Counted from the stretch's first letter, positions 40,427-50,278 are shown. The stretch is DNA of 64,000 nt from Bacteroidales bacterium (GCA_004556745.1 SFFY01000001.1:1-64000), one strand, 5' to 3'. The notes: a model not told the origin generated them from the sequence alone. Numbers and translations are program-made.

Positions 40427-43375
40427 ATGCAAAACAAAGGATTTGTTAAAGTAATTGCAGTGTTGCTGACTTTGATTTGCCTTTTCTATCTCTCGTTCTC
40501 GGCCGTAACAAGCCACTACGAGAAGAAAGCCGCCGAGCTCACGGCGCAAGGCAAAGACGGCAGCGCATACCTCGATTCCATGCGAAACGAGAAGGTGTAC
40601 CTGAACTGGAAAACACTCAAAGAATGCGAAGAACTGCAAATCGGTCTCGGCCTCGACCTTAAAGGCGGTATGAACGTTATCCTCGAAGTGAGCGTGCCCG
40701 ACGTGGTGAAGAGCCTCGCCGGCGAAAGCGCCAGCGACCCCGCCTTCGCCAAGGCACTCGCTGATGCACGCGAGCAGGCCAAGAAGGAAAGCGCCGACTT
40801 CGTGGACATCTTCGTTTCCGTCTATCAGAAGCAGAACGGCGAAAACCGCCTCGGCGGCGTGTTTGCCTCTAAGCTCAAGGAAAAGAATATCTCCTACAAC
40901 TCTACGGACAACGAGGTGAAGAAAGTGCTCGCCGAAGAAGTTGCAGCCGCCGTTGAAAACTCTAACAAGGTGGTGCGCTCGCGTATCGACCGCTTCGGTG
41001 TGGCTCAGCCCAACATCCAGGTGCTGCACGGCAAAGGCCAAATCGGTCAGATCATGGTGGAAATGCCGGGTATTAAGGAGCCGGAGCGCGTGCGCAAACT
41101 GCTTCAGGGAAGCGCCAACCTCGAATTCTGGGAAACTTATACGCTCAACGAACTGCAACCTGCGTTGGTTGAGGTAGACAACCGCCTCGCCAAGGGTGCA
41201 GCCCCCGCCGACACGACCGCTGCCGACTCTGCCGCCGCCAAGAGCGTGCAAGAGAAAGCCGCTGCCGATGCCGCCGCCCGCCATCCGCTCTTCGCCAAAC
41301 TGATGCAGAGCGCAGGCAGCCAGCCCATCGTTTCTCCGCAAGGTTGCATCGTGGGTATGGCACTCGCTGCCGACACGGCCGAAGTCAACGCCATGCTCAA
41401 CAGCGAAGCCGCACAGGGCACACTGCCCGCCGACGTGCATTTCGCCTGGAGCGTGAAACCCTCCGAAAGTTTTAAGGCACCTATCTTTGAACTCTACGCC
41501 CTGAAAGCAGAAAACGGCAAGCCCTCTATGTCGGGCGACGTGATTGCCGATGCCAAGGACGACTTCGACCAGCACCACAACCCCATCGTTTCGATGACGA
41601 TGACCACCAACGGCTCGCGCGACTGGGCTGCCCTCACGAAGAAGAACCTCAAAAAGTGCGTGGCAATCGTGCTCGACGACGTAGTATATAGCGCCCCCGT
41701 GGTGCAGACGGAAATCACCGGCGGACAGTCGCAGATTTCGGGTCACTTCACCACCGACGACACGCGCGACCTCGCCAACGTGCTCAAGAGCGGTAAGATG
41801 CCCGCGCCCACCAAGATTGTGCAGGAAGAAACCGTTGGCCCGAGCCTCGGTGCCGCTTCTATCAACGCCGGTTTCACGGCTTGCGTAGTGGCATTCGTGC
41901 TGCTGATGATCTTCATGTGCGCCTTCTACGGCTTTATCCCCGGCATGGTGGCCAACTGCGCCCTCTTGCTCAATTTCTTCTTCACCTTCGGCGTGCTCAT
42001 TTCCTTCCAGGCGGCCCTCACGATGAGCGGCATCGCCGGTATGGTGCTTTCGCTCGGTATGGCAGTGGATGCCAACGTGCTGATTTATGAGCGCACAAAG
42101 GAAGAACTTGCTGCCGGCAAGAACATCAAGACGGCACTTGCCGACGGTTACGGCAACGCCTTCTCCGCAATCTTCGACTCCAACCTCACGTCAATCATCA
42201 CTGCCATCATCCTTTATAACTTCGGCACGGGTCCCATCCGAGGCTTCGCCCTCACGCTCGGCATCGGTATCTGCGCCTCGTTCTTCACCGCAGTTTGGAT
42301 GACGCGTATGGTTTACGAACACTTCCACAACCGCGACAAGTGGCTCGGCCTTACCTTCACCACCGCCCTCAGCCGCAACTTTATGAAAAACGCCAGCGTG
42401 CGCTTCATGGAAAAGGCCAAAGGCTCTATCACCATCTTCCTCGTGGCTGCAGCCGTTTGCATTGCCTTCCTCGGCATTCGCGGACTTTCGAAGGGTATCG
42501 ACTTCACTGGCGGCCGCAACTACGTGATTGAGTTTGAGCAGAAAGGTGTAACGCCCGAGCAGGTGCGTGCAGCCGTGGCCGAAAAGGTACAGGCCAAGGA
42601 CGCAGAAGCAACCGTCAGTGCCATTGCCATTACCACGACCAACAACGAAGCGGTGCGCCTCACCACGAACTATCGCATCGATGACGATTCTGAAAATATC
42701 GACCAGGAAGTCGAGAAGTTCATCTACGATGCCCTGCACGAGCAGAACCTCATCAAGGCCGACTACGCTACGTTTATCGACCGCGACAACCACGCCGGCG
42801 GCTCTATCGTATCGGCACAGAAGGTAGGTCCTTCCGTTGCAGCCGACATGGCAAAGAGTGCCGTTATCGCCGTGCTGCTCTCGCTTGTGGCCATCTTCCT
42901 CTACATCCTTATCCGCTTCCGCAACGTGGCATTCTCCGTGGGCAGCGTCGTAGCCCTCTGCTTCGACACCCTGCTGATTCTCGGCACGTACTCCATCTGC
43001 TGGGGCTGGGTGCCCTTCTCGCTCGAAGTGGACCAGACGTTCATCGGTGCTGTGCTGACGGCTATCGGTTACTCGATCAACGATAAGGTGGTAGTGTTCG
43101 ACCGTATCCGCGAGAACCTCGGCCTCTATCCGAAGCGCGCCACGATGCGCCTCTTCAACGAGTCGCTCAACAGCACTTTGGCCCGTACGCTCGTGACCTC
43201 CGCCACGACGCTCCTCGTGCTGCTCTGCATCTTCTTCCTCGGTGGCGACAGCATCCGCTCGTTCTCCTTCGCCATGATTCTCGGCGTTGTGTTCGGCACG
43301 CTCTCGTCCATCTTCCTTGCCGCTCCTATCGCTTACCGCACCCTCGGCAAGAAAAGAGTGATTGAGGAAAAATAA
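40427..43375 (+). CDS. secDF: Fused protein-export membrane protein SecDF
   Basis: A 982-residue fusion of SecD (about 1-620) and SecF (about 650-982), as in Bacteroidetes. It uses proton-motive force to pull proteins through the Sec channel. The SecD part shows LGLDLKGGMNVILEVSVPDV near 76-95, RSRIDRFGVAQPNIQ near 183-197, and the transmembrane motif GIAGMVLSLGMAVDANVLIYERTKEEL near 532-560. The SecF part has RGLSKGIDFTGGRNYVIEF near 685-703 and the membrane motif LTAIGYSINDKVVVFDRIRENL near 870-893. Between them the first periplasmic domain of SecD carries an extra ~60-residue Ala-rich segment (PADTTAADSAAAKSVQEKAA). A strong terminator follows. Confidence 0.96.
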   Translation: MQNKGFVKVIAVLLTLICLFYLSFSAVTSHYEKKAAELTAQGKDGSAYLDSMRNEKVYLNWKTLKECEELQIGLGLDLKGGMNVILEVSVPDVVKSLAGESASDPAFAKALADAREQAKKESADFVDIFVSVYQKQNGENRLGGVFASKLKEKNISYNSTDNEVKKVLAEEVAAAVENSNKVVRSRIDRFGVAQPNIQVLHGKGQIGQIMVEMPGIKEPERVRKLLQGSANLEFWETYTLNELQPALVEVDNRLAKGAAPADTTAADSAAAKSVQEKAAADAAARHPLFAKLMQSAGSQPIVSPQGCIVGMALAADTAEVNAMLNSEAAQGTLPADVHFAWSVKPSESFKAPIFELYALKAENGKPSMSGDVIADAKDDFDQHHNPIVSMTMTTNGSRDWAALTKKNLKKCVAIVLDDVVYSAPVVQTEITGGQSQISGHFTTDDTRDLANVLKSGKMPAPTKIVQEETVGPSLGAASINAGFTACVVAFVLLMIFMCAFYGFIPGMVANCALLLNFFFTFGVLISFQAALTMSGIAGMVLSLGMAVDANVLIYERTKEELAAGKNIKTALADGYGNAFSAIFDSNLTSIITAIILYNFGTGPIRGFALTLGIGICASFFTAVWMTRMVYEHFHNRDKWLGLTFTTALSRNFMKNASVRFMEKAKGSITIFLVAAAVCIAFLGIRGLSKGIDFTGGRNYVIEFEQKGVTPEQVRAAVAEKVQAKDAEATVSAIAITTTNNEAVRLTTNYRIDDDSENIDQEVEKFIYDALHEQNLIKADYATFIDRDNHAGGSIVSAQKVGPSVAADMAKSAVIAVLLSLVAIFLYILIRFRNVAFSVGSVVALCFDTLLILGTYSICWGWVPFSLEVDQTFIGAVLTAIGYSINDKVVVFDRIRENLGLYPKRATMRLFNESLNSTLARTLVTSATTLLVLLCIFFLGGDSIRSFSFAMILGVVFGTLSSIFLAAPIAYRTLGKKRVIEEK

Positions 43376-43402
43376 ATCAAGACTCTCTCATAGACATCAA
43401 TA

Positions 43403-43440
43403 AAAACGTCGGCGCACCGAAAGCAGTGCGCCGACGTTTT
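43403..43440 (+). terminator. Terminator of secDF
   Basis: AAAACGTCGGCGCAC and its complement form a 15-bp stem with a CGAAAGCA loop, ending in TTTT, about 30 nt past the stop. Confidence 0.9.
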
Positions 43441-43506
43441 GCTGTATTAACGTGTAGGTTCGGTTAGATAAATCAAATTTGTTGGATATGCGATAAAGTT
43501 TTAACG

Positions 43507-43600
43507 AGTAGGGGCGTTTGGCAAAACGCCCGGATGAATCTCGTGCAAACGAGCGCAGAGCCGAACGTTGGCGGGAGTTCTGCTGAACGCCCGCCCCTAC
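43507..43600. repeat. R3 pair with an R6-like middle
   Basis: GGGCGTTTGGCAAAACGCCC and a degenerate GGGAGTTCTGCTGAACGCCC flank CGTGCAAACGAGCGCAGAGC, which recurs inside the element at 60521. It lies in the 310-bp gap between secDF and the GH16 gene. Confidence 0.75.
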
Positions 43601-43625
43601 CAAACAGCAATCTTAGGCATATAAG

Positions 43626-43665
43626 AAGCCCTGCCAAGACGTATGCAAACATCCTGGCAGGGCTT
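43626..43665. terminator. Terminator of the GH16 gene
   Basis: AAGCCCTGCCA and its complement form an 11-bp stem with a long loop, lying 20 nt past the GH16 stop; TTTT on the plus side makes it a likely bidirectional terminator. Confidence 0.7.
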
Positions 43666-43685
43666 TTATTGTTTCCCTAACGTAC

Positions 43686-45419
43686 TTATCGCATAATTAG
43701 CTTGCCATTCTGAATAAAAACCCCTTGCTTCGGCGCACGGGTCAAGAGTCTGCCACTAAGGTCGTAGCAAGCGGAGGGGGCGCACGAAGCGTCCGCGCGG
43801 CGCACGTCACTGATGCCTAAAATGTCTTCTTGCTTGCGGTAAACACGTACCCAGTCAAACTGCGTTTCGTAAGTGAAACTCGTGTCGGCAGGCTTGGCCC
43901 ACGCGCCGCTGCCCACGCTCTGATTGAGAATGAGATAGAACGGGGCATCGAAGGGCCACTGACCATCTTTGAGTTCGCTCTGATTGGTGCTCTTGAGATA
44001 GCTCCACATCTTCTTGCCGTCAACATACCAAGTGATGGACGTGGCATCCCATTCCACGGCAAAAATGTGCCAATAATCGTAGTCCAAGCCCTCCATATAG
44101 CGGCTATTGCCACCTTTTTTCAGATTATAGGTCCAGTTGGTGTGGACAGTGCCATAGGCGCGGTCTTCCGTGTCGATGGTTTCCCAGATGTCTATTTCGC
44201 CATTGTTGGGCCAGCCGAGGCTGTTGTCGGTGGGCATCATCCAGAAGGCGGGGAAGTTGCCAATGTGCTGGGTGGTCTTGATGCGCGCCTCTGCCCTGCC
44301 CCACTTGAAGTCGAACTTGCCCTGCGTCTTGATGCCGCCCGTGAGCATTTCGGCGGGGTCGGTCTCCTTGTCAGGGTTGGGGATAGCAAGGCAATGCAAT
44401 GCGCCGTCGGCACAATAAACCACAAGGGGAGAGTCGGAGCACCAGCGGTTCCAGGTAGCCCCCTGGCGTTCCGTGCGCTTCCACCATTCGCCGGAGGGCT
44501 CGCCGGTGCCGTCGAACTCATCGCTGAACACCAGCACGCGGGCCGCCTCGTTGGTGTCGTCGCGCTGCCATTCGCCGGAAATAAATACGGAGTCGGTGAT
44601 GTATTCGCCGTCAATCGTTATTTCTGTAACGTCGGCCCAAGAAAGGACTTCCTTTTTCCACTCATTTTCGCCGCAGCGCACAAGCAGCCCTTCGGGACAA
44701 TGCCAACCAGCCTGCGAGGTGGCATAGAAAGTGAAGTCACGCCCCTTGGCGGTGCTATTGGGCATGGCACCCCCTTCTACGCTGTTCCAAATGTAGCCGT
44801 GACGGGTGTCGATGCTAAGGGCAACTTGTTCGGGGAAGGCCTCTTCGAGTTTGCCAAAGCAGGCGGCGCTGTCGGGCTGTACGTTTTCATTCTCGGAGAT
44901 AACCCATGTAGAGCCATTGTCGGTGGCGTTCCAAATGCTGACGGGATAGGGCAGCTGCGGCGCGGCGCAGAGGTAGTGGAGGTTGCCGGGATAGGAGCAG
45001 AGGGAGAAGCCTTCGCCGTTTTTGGCAAACTCCACGGCAACGGGCGTGGCCTGCATCTTGGCAGAGGCCGTAGAGGGATTGTTGGGGGTGTGGCCCACGG
45101 CGAGGAACTTTTCAGCCCCTATGTTGTAAACGTACCATTTGCCCCGGAAGTTTACTATCATCCAACTACTGGAAGGGTCGGTGAGGTCAACGGGCAGCGC
45201 ATAGGAGTCTTTGGAAACGCTGCCGTTGGGATTGGTCATGCCTGCCGCCCACACGAGGTCGGGGTTGGCTGCGGCATTGTACACGGCATAGGTGGTGAAA
45301 TAAGGGTTGTAGAGCGTGTATGCCTTGTTGTCGGAGAGTTCTTCAAGGGAAGAAATCTGCGCAGGCATCGGAAGCCCCGCCGTGAGCAGGAACAAGAGAA
45401 GGATTAGTTTTTTGTTCAT
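43686..45419 (-). CDS. GH16 endo-beta-glucanase/laminarinase-like enzyme with T9SS tail
   Basis: A 577-residue exported enzyme. Signal peptide about 1-20. A ~180-residue N-terminal module (SSLEELSDNKAYTLYNPYFT) resembles the start of the surface protein at 18130. The GH16 catalytic domain begins near 295 (VLVFSDEFDGTGEPSGEWWK) and has the ExDxxE motif GEIDIWET with Glu408, Asp410 and Glu413, the nucleophile, helper and acid/base, all intact. The C-terminal ~55 residues (ACYDLSGRLLTRAPKQGVFI, then QNGKLIMR) match a T9SS type A tail, so it should be surface-exposed or released. It likely cuts beta-1,3- or mixed-linkage glucans, or other GH16 substrates; specificity is not resolved. Confidence 0.92.
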   Translation of the reverse strand: MNKKLILLLFLLTAGLPMPAQISSLEELSDNKAYTLYNPYFTTYAVYNAAANPDLVWAAGMTNPNGSVSKDSYALPVDLTDPSSSWMIVNFRGKWYVYNIGAEKFLAVGHTPNNPSTASAKMQATPVAVEFAKNGEGFSLCSYPGNLHYLCAAPQLPYPVSIWNATDNGSTWVISENENVQPDSAACFGKLEEAFPEQVALSIDTRHGYIWNSVEGGAMPNSTAKGRDFTFYATSQAGWHCPEGLLVRCGENEWKKEVLSWADVTEITIDGEYITDSVFISGEWQRDDTNEAARVLVFSDEFDGTGEPSGEWWKRTERQGATWNRWCSDSPLVVYCADGALHCLAIPNPDKETDPAEMLTGGIKTQGKFDFKWGRAEARIKTTQHIGNFPAFWMMPTDNSLGWPNNGEIDIWETIDTEDRAYGTVHTNWTYNLKKGGNSRYMEGLDYDYWHIFAVEWDATSITWYVDGKKMWSYLKSTNQSELKDGQWPFDAPFYLILNQSVGSGAWAKPADTSFTYETQFDWVRVYRKQEDILGISDVRRADASCAPSACYDLSGRLLTRAPKQGVFIQNGKLIMR

Positions 45420-45479
45420 AGCGTCTGAGGTTTTAAGAATTTAATTAATATGTATCAGGGGACTGGCCCGCCGCGGCAC

Positions 45480-47744
45480 TCATTTACCCGACAGTTCAAA
45501 GGCGAGCGTGCCCGCCTCCGTGAGTTGCTTGTGGGTGAGGCGGAAACCTTTGTGGGGCTTACCACCGAGGCGCACGGAGGAGATGTGGCGCGTGTCGGTC
45601 CAAGAAGCGCCTGGTGCGGTGATGACGAGTTGCTCCCTGCCGCCGCAAAGGGCGGGGTCGAGGCGCAGGGTGACGCGGGAGAACACGGGGGCGGTGAGCG
45701 TGTAGGACGGGTCGCCCGGCACGTCGGGATAGAAACCTATCATCGAGAAGATGGCCCAAGCCGACATGGTGCCCGTGTCGTCGTTGCCGGGAATACCGTC
45801 AGGCTGCGTGGTGAAATGCTTGCGGAGCAGGCTGCGCGTGAGGTCTTGCGTGCGCCATGCCTCGCCCTTGATGCGCGAGAAGAGGTAGGGATAGGCGATG
45901 TCTGGCTCATTGGCGGGGTCGTAAAGCCCCTTGTCAAAAATGGCTTGCAGATTGGCGGTAAATTTCTTTGCGCCGCCCATAAGTTTAATAAGTCCGTCAA
46001 TGTCGTGCGGCACATAGAACGTGTAGTTCCAGGCATTGCCCTCGTGGAAACCGGGACTTGGCTCGAAGTTCTCGCCCTGTCGGGGATTGAAGGGCGTGAG
46101 GAACGTGCCGTCGGACAGCAGGGGGCGCAGTGTGCCGTACTCGGCACTGAAATATTTGCGCCAGCCGAGGGCACGCTGGCGGAAGAGCCGGGCATCGTCG
46201 GTCTTGCCCAAAGCATTTGCCCAAAGGGCGAGGGCATTGTCGGCCACGTAATATTCGAGCGCGTGGCTCACGGAATTGTCGAACTCGCTCCTGAGGGGCA
46301 CGTAGCCGAGACGCATGTAGTCGTCGTTGTCGGGGCGCATGGGATTGTCCTTGCCTGGCGTGAGCGCACTGCGGCGGGCGGCGGCGTAGGCAGCCTCAAC
46401 GTCGAAATCACGCAGGCCTTTGAGATAACTGTCAGCCAAGACGGGAATGGCGGGGTCGCCTTCCATCGTGAACGTTTCGCGGCCGTAGAGTTCCCATTTG
46501 GGCAGCCAGCCCCATTCGCTTGCCATGCCAGTCATGGAGCGCAGCATGTCGGCCTGCCGTTCGGGGTAGACGAGCGAGAGCAACTGGTGGACGTTGCGAT
46601 AGGTGTCCCACAGGGAGAACACGGTGTAGCGGTTGCGCCCGGCAGGCACCGTGCCGATACCGTCGCCTTCCATCATGGGGTAACGTCCGTCGGCATCCTG
46701 CAAGATGTTGGGGTGGAGGAGCAGATGATAGAGCGCGGTGTAGAACACGGTTTTTTCTTCCTCCGTGCCGCCCTCTACGAGTATGCGCGAAAGGTCTTCG
46801 TTCCATTTGCCCTCAGCCTCGGCACGCACTTGGTCGAAGGTCTTGCCCGAAAGTTCGGCTTCGAGGTTGCGCCGCGCCCCTTCGATACTGACGAATGATA
46901 CGCCCATGCGCACCTCCACCTGTTCGCCTTCTGCGGCATCGAAACTGAACCATGCGCCGATGTCGTCGCCGGAGAGGTCTTTGGCGTAGCGCGTGTAGAG
47001 TTTATATTTATTGTCGTCGGGGTCCCATTCCGCCTCAACGCCTTTCTTGGGACGCTGGAATTTCCAGTAGCCTGCGGTCAGCCCTTTGCGTTCCACGCGC
47101 ATCACAAAATAAATGGGGAATACCGCCTGGCGGGCATCGTAGCAGAACGTGCCGAGGAGTTTGCTGCCGACCACCTCGTTCGGCGCGGTGCGGCGCAGCG
47201 TGGCGCCCGTTTCGTTAGTAAGCCCCTCACCGAGGTTGAGCAGAATGTGCGAGCGGCCGCCGGGGAAGGTGTAGCGGTGGACGGCGCAGCGCGGCGTGGC
47301 AGTGACCTCCGTCTTCACGCCGTAGCGCGTGAGGGTGTTGGTGTAGTAGCCAGGGCGTGCCTGCTCGGCGGCGTAGGCGGAACCGTATTGGCGGAAATCC
47401 ACGCAGAGCGTATCGGTCACCGTGGGCATCACGAGCAGCGAACCGAGGTCGGGGCAGCCCACGCCGCTGAGGTTCACGTGGGAATAGCCCGTGAAGAACA
47501 CGTTGTGGAACTCGTAGGGCGTGCTCCACCAGCGGCTGTCCTTGTCGTACTTGTTGCGGTCGGAACCCATCACGTTGAACGGCACGACGCTCATCATGCC
47601 GCTGGGGCATACCGCCCCGGGGTTGCAGGTGCCGAAGTTGGTGGTGCCGATGAAGGGATTGACATAGTCCACCGGCCTCTTCTCGGCAAAGCAGCACGAC
47701 AGGGAAAGCAAGGCTGCAAAAAAGGAAAGGCTGATTTTTCTCAT
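45480..47744 (-). CDS. GH92 alpha-mannosidase
   Basis: The ATG at 47744 gives 754 residues with a signal peptide (MRKISLSFFAALLSLSCCFA); the open frame upstream runs through R3 repeats and is not used. Family motifs: DYVNPFIGTTNFGTCNPGAV at the N-terminus, TVFSLWDTYRNVHQLLSLVYPE in the middle, YTFYVPHDIDGLIKLMGG, and the C-terminal GNDDTGTMSAWAIFSMIGFY. GH92 enzymes are calcium-dependent exo-alpha-mannosidases that release mannose from N-glycans, often with alpha-1,2 specificity. It lies upstream of GH16 and downstream of GH130, consistent with use of high-mannose glycans. A cysteine after the signal (SCCF) leaves a lipoprotein possible. Confidence 0.93.
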   Translation of the reverse strand: MRKISLSFFAALLSLSCCFAEKRPVDYVNPFIGTTNFGTCNPGAVCPSGMMSVVPFNVMGSDRNKYDKDSRWWSTPYEFHNVFFTGYSHVNLSGVGCPDLGSLLVMPTVTDTLCVDFRQYGSAYAAEQARPGYYTNTLTRYGVKTEVTATPRCAVHRYTFPGGRSHILLNLGEGLTNETGATLRRTAPNEVVGSKLLGTFCYDARQAVFPIYFVMRVERKGLTAGYWKFQRPKKGVEAEWDPDDNKYKLYTRYAKDLSGDDIGAWFSFDAAEGEQVEVRMGVSFVSIEGARRNLEAELSGKTFDQVRAEAEGKWNEDLSRILVEGGTEEEKTVFYTALYHLLLHPNILQDADGRYPMMEGDGIGTVPAGRNRYTVFSLWDTYRNVHQLLSLVYPERQADMLRSMTGMASEWGWLPKWELYGRETFTMEGDPAIPVLADSYLKGLRDFDVEAAYAAARRSALTPGKDNPMRPDNDDYMRLGYVPLRSEFDNSVSHALEYYVADNALALWANALGKTDDARLFRQRALGWRKYFSAEYGTLRPLLSDGTFLTPFNPRQGENFEPSPGFHEGNAWNYTFYVPHDIDGLIKLMGGAKKFTANLQAIFDKGLYDPANEPDIAYPYLFSRIKGEAWRTQDLTRSLLRKHFTTQPDGIPGNDDTGTMSAWAIFSMIGFYPDVPGDPSYTLTAPVFSRVTLRLDPALCGGREQLVITAPGASWTDTRHISSVRLGGKPHKGFRLTHKQLTEAGTLAFELSGK

Positions 47745-47758
47745 AAAATAGAAATCAA

Positions 47759-47837
47759 GTAGGGGCGTTTTGCAAAACACCCTGTTAATGATTGCCTTTC
47801 GGCGCAAAGGGCGGGCGTTTTGCAAAACGCCCCTACT
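47759..47837. repeat. R3 pair between GH92 and GH130
   Basis: A degenerate GGGGCGTTTTGCAAAACACC and an intact GGGCGTTTTGCAAAACGCCC in inverted orientation, running from just before the GH92 ATG to near the GH130 stop. Confidence 0.85.
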
Positions 47838-47842
47838 TTTAA

Positions 47843-48799
47843 TTACTGCTTTTTCAAAAACTCAATGATTTCGGAGATATGGCCAAACGCCATGCCTACG
47901 CAGGTATCTGCCGCGCCGTAGTAAACGGCCACGCGGTCGCCCTCATGCAAGGCGGCGCAGGGGAACACCACGTTGGGCACATCACCGCAAAGTTCGTAGG
48001 GGGCGGCAGGCGCAAGGAGGTATTCCATAGAGCGGTGCAGCACCTTCGTGGGGTCGGCGAGGTCGAGCAGGACGGCACCCATAGAGTAGCGGAAGCCGTT
48101 GCACGTCTGGATAACGCCGTGATAGAACATCAGCCAACCCTCATCGGTGCGGATAGGCACAGTGCCCGCGCCGATTTTGAGACATTGCCAGGCACTCTGC
48201 TCAAACGGCACGGTCTTCATCACGCTGCGGTGCTCGCCCCAATACTTCATGTCGGGGCTGAAACTGATGTAAATATCGCCGAAAGGCGTGTGGCCGCTAT
48301 CGCTCGGACGCGAGAGCATGGCATATTTGCCATTAATCTTTTCAGGGAAAAGCACGCCGTTGCGGTTGAAGGGCAAGAAGGCGTTCTCGCACTGATAGAA
48401 CGTCTGGAAATCGAAAGTATAGGCAATGCCGATAGTGGGGCCGTGGTAGCCGTTGCACCAAGTGACCCAGTAGCGGTCTTCAATCCACGCCACGCGCGGG
48501 TCGTACTTATAGTCGCTATCAATCATCTCCGTATTGCCGGGCACAAACTTGATCGGCTCGTGGTTGATGTCCCAGTGGATGCCGTCTTTGGAGAAGCCGG
48601 CAAAGATGTTCATCTGCACGCGCTTGTTGTCGCAGCGGAACACGCCGGCGAAGCCGTCGCCGAAGCGCACCACGGCACTGTTGAAGATACTGTTGGAAGA
48701 GGGAATGTCGTAGCGGCCGATAACGGGGTTTTCGCTATAGCGCCACATGATGTCTTTGGAGCCGGCAGGGCGTTCCTGCCAAGGTATGGGTGTAAGCAT
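47843..48799 (-). CDS. GH130 beta-mannoside phosphorylase
   Basis: A 318-residue cytoplasmic protein (no signal peptide). The five-bladed propeller of GH130 is recognisable: NPVIGRYDIPSSNSIFNSAV near 25-44, AGVFRCDNKRVQMNIFAGFS, DPRVAWIEDRYWVTWCNGYH near 100-119, and SPDMKYWGEHRSVM. Members phosphorolyse beta-mannosyl linkages; those beside GH92 and GH20 genes act on beta-1,4-mannosyl-N-acetylglucosamine from N-glycan cores. The neighbouring MFS gene (13 bp upstream) would supply the imported disaccharide. The exact acceptor (GlcNAc or glucose) is inferred from context. Confidence 0.9.
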   Translation of the reverse strand: MLTPIPWQERPAGSKDIMWRYSENPVIGRYDIPSSNSIFNSAVVRFGDGFAGVFRCDNKRVQMNIFAGFSKDGIHWDINHEPIKFVPGNTEMIDSDYKYDPRVAWIEDRYWVTWCNGYHGPTIGIAYTFDFQTFYQCENAFLPFNRNGVLFPEKINGKYAMLSRPSDSGHTPFGDIYISFSPDMKYWGEHRSVMKTVPFEQSAWQCLKIGAGTVPIRTDEGWLMFYHGVIQTCNGFRYSMGAVLLDLADPTKVLHRSMEYLLAPAAPYELCGDVPNVVFPCAALHEGDRVAVYYGAADTCVGMAFGHISEIIEFLKKQ

Positions 48800-48811
48800 G
48801 GTATTAGATAT

Positions 48812-50143
48812 TTATTGGTTATTGGTTTCTTTGAACGGTGCGAAATAAGTGATAAGGAACGATGGAATGGTGGCGAAGAGCACGAAGATAAAGAATGGCT
48901 CGTAACCTCCGGGTTTGTCAAACCACACGCCCAACTGCTCGCACAGCCAGCCGCTCATCATGCCCGGCAGCATCACGCCCAAGTTCATAATGCCCGAGGC
49001 AAAGGCGTAGTGCGCCATTTGGCTCTTACCCGGAGCTACCTGCTGCATCATATAGAGCGTAAGGCCCACAAAGCCGAAGCCGTAGCCGAAATACTCGAAC
49101 ACGATGCCCGAACAGATCAGCCACTCGTTGGTGGGCTGGGTGATGGAGAATATGGTATAGATGACAAAAGGAATATTGAAGGCGCAGCAGAGAATGAACA
49201 GGGCGCGGCGCAGGCCGATGGCCTTGATAAAATAGCCTGCCAAAATGGAACCGCCCACGAAAGCCGCCGCGCCGTAGGTGCCGTAGAACAATCCAATGGT
49301 ATCTACGTCTAAGCCCAAACCGCCCTCTGCACGCGAGGCTTTGAGGAAAAGCGGCACGATTTTCATCACGAACCCTTCGGCAAAGCGGTAAAGGATGATG
49401 AAGAAGATGTAGTAGACGATGTGCTTCTTTCTGAAAAAGTCTGCCAGCATATCCCACGACTCAATGGCCGTTTGGCGCACCGACGTAACGCAACGCTTCG
49501 GCGCGGAGCCTGGCAGCATGAGGGAGTGGTACAGGCTCAGCAGCACCATGATTGCGCCGAGCGCGGCTATGATGATGGTCCAAGCATATTGGTTGGCGGT
49601 AAACTCGCTCTGTCCCTCCGCCATGAAATACTTAATGATTTTTCCGGCGCAATATACCAAGCCGCCTGTCGCCACGATTTTGGCAATATTATAAAAGGCT
49701 CCCTGCCAGCCGATATAGGCTGCCTGCTGCTTTTCGTCCAGTTCGCTCATATACACACCGTCGCAGGCAATGTCGTGCGTGGCGCCGCTGAAACCGATGA
49801 CAGCCAAAAGCGCGATGGCAATGGTGAAGAAATTGGGCAAACCCAGAGAGAATGCCACCAAGCCAAATGTAACGCCCGTGACCATTTGCGTGAGCACCAC
49901 CCAAAACTTCTTGGTTTTGAACAATTCGAGGAACGGGCTCCACAGCGGTTTGAGCGTGTAGGGCAGGAGGATAAGCGATGTCCAGAACGTGATGAGCGTC
50001 TTGTCCACACCCAAGCCTTCAAACATCAGGACGGTCACCATGTTGAGCACCACGAAAGGCAGTCCCATTGCAAAGTAAGCCGTCGGCACCCACGTGATTG
50101 GGCTGCGCTTGTTCTTCATTTCTTTAATTTCGTTGTTTTGCAT
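48812..50143 (-). CDS. MFS sugar transporter
   Basis: A 443-residue polytopic protein with about 12 membrane segments, beginning near WVPTAYFAMGLPFVVLNMVT. The loop FSGATHDIACDGVYMSELDE near 123-142 and the central region after FRKKHIVYYIFFIILYRFAE near 238-257 fit the major facilitator superfamily, close to the AmpG-like/oligosaccharide-transporter subgroup. Its GH130 neighbour 13 bp downstream suggests it imports a mannosyl disaccharide. The ATG at 50143 is used; a second ATG eight codons later is possible. An R2 element lies 27 nt upstream. Confidence 0.9.
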   Translation of the reverse strand: MQNNEIKEMKNKRSPITWVPTAYFAMGLPFVVLNMVTVLMFEGLGVDKTLITFWTSLILLPYTLKPLWSPFLELFKTKKFWVVLTQMVTGVTFGLVAFSLGLPNFFTIAIALLAVIGFSGATHDIACDGVYMSELDEKQQAAYIGWQGAFYNIAKIVATGGLVYCAGKIIKYFMAEGQSEFTANQYAWTIIIAALGAIMVLLSLYHSLMLPGSAPKRCVTSVRQTAIESWDMLADFFRKKHIVYYIFFIILYRFAEGFVMKIVPLFLKASRAEGGLGLDVDTIGLFYGTYGAAAFVGGSILAGYFIKAIGLRRALFILCCAFNIPFVIYTIFSITQPTNEWLICSGIVFEYFGYGFGFVGLTLYMMQQVAPGKSQMAHYAFASGIMNLGVMLPGMMSGWLCEQLGVWFDKPGGYEPFFIFVLFATIPSFLITYFAPFKETNNQ

Positions 50144-50170
50144 CGTATTGGATTTAAGGATTTCATTTTT

Positions 50171-50278
50171 AGTAAACGAGTTTACAAGTAAACGAGTAGA
50201 CGAGATAGAAATGTCTTGGTAATTATTATAAACGAGAAACTTGTCTTGTTTACTTGTTTACTCGTTTACTTGTTTACT
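50171..50278. repeat. R2 element before the MFS gene
   Basis: Arms of AGTAAACGAG/AGTAGACGAG and CTTGTTTACTTGTTTACTCG decamers around an inner AGATAGAAATGTCTTG and an AT-rich centre. It lies between the co-directional GH20 and MFS genes; its distal end touches the GH20 stop codon. Confidence 0.88.

Noticed and set aside
47745..47825. N-terminal extension of the GH92 protein
   Set aside because: The extra 27 residues are translated from R3 repeats and would bury the signal peptide.
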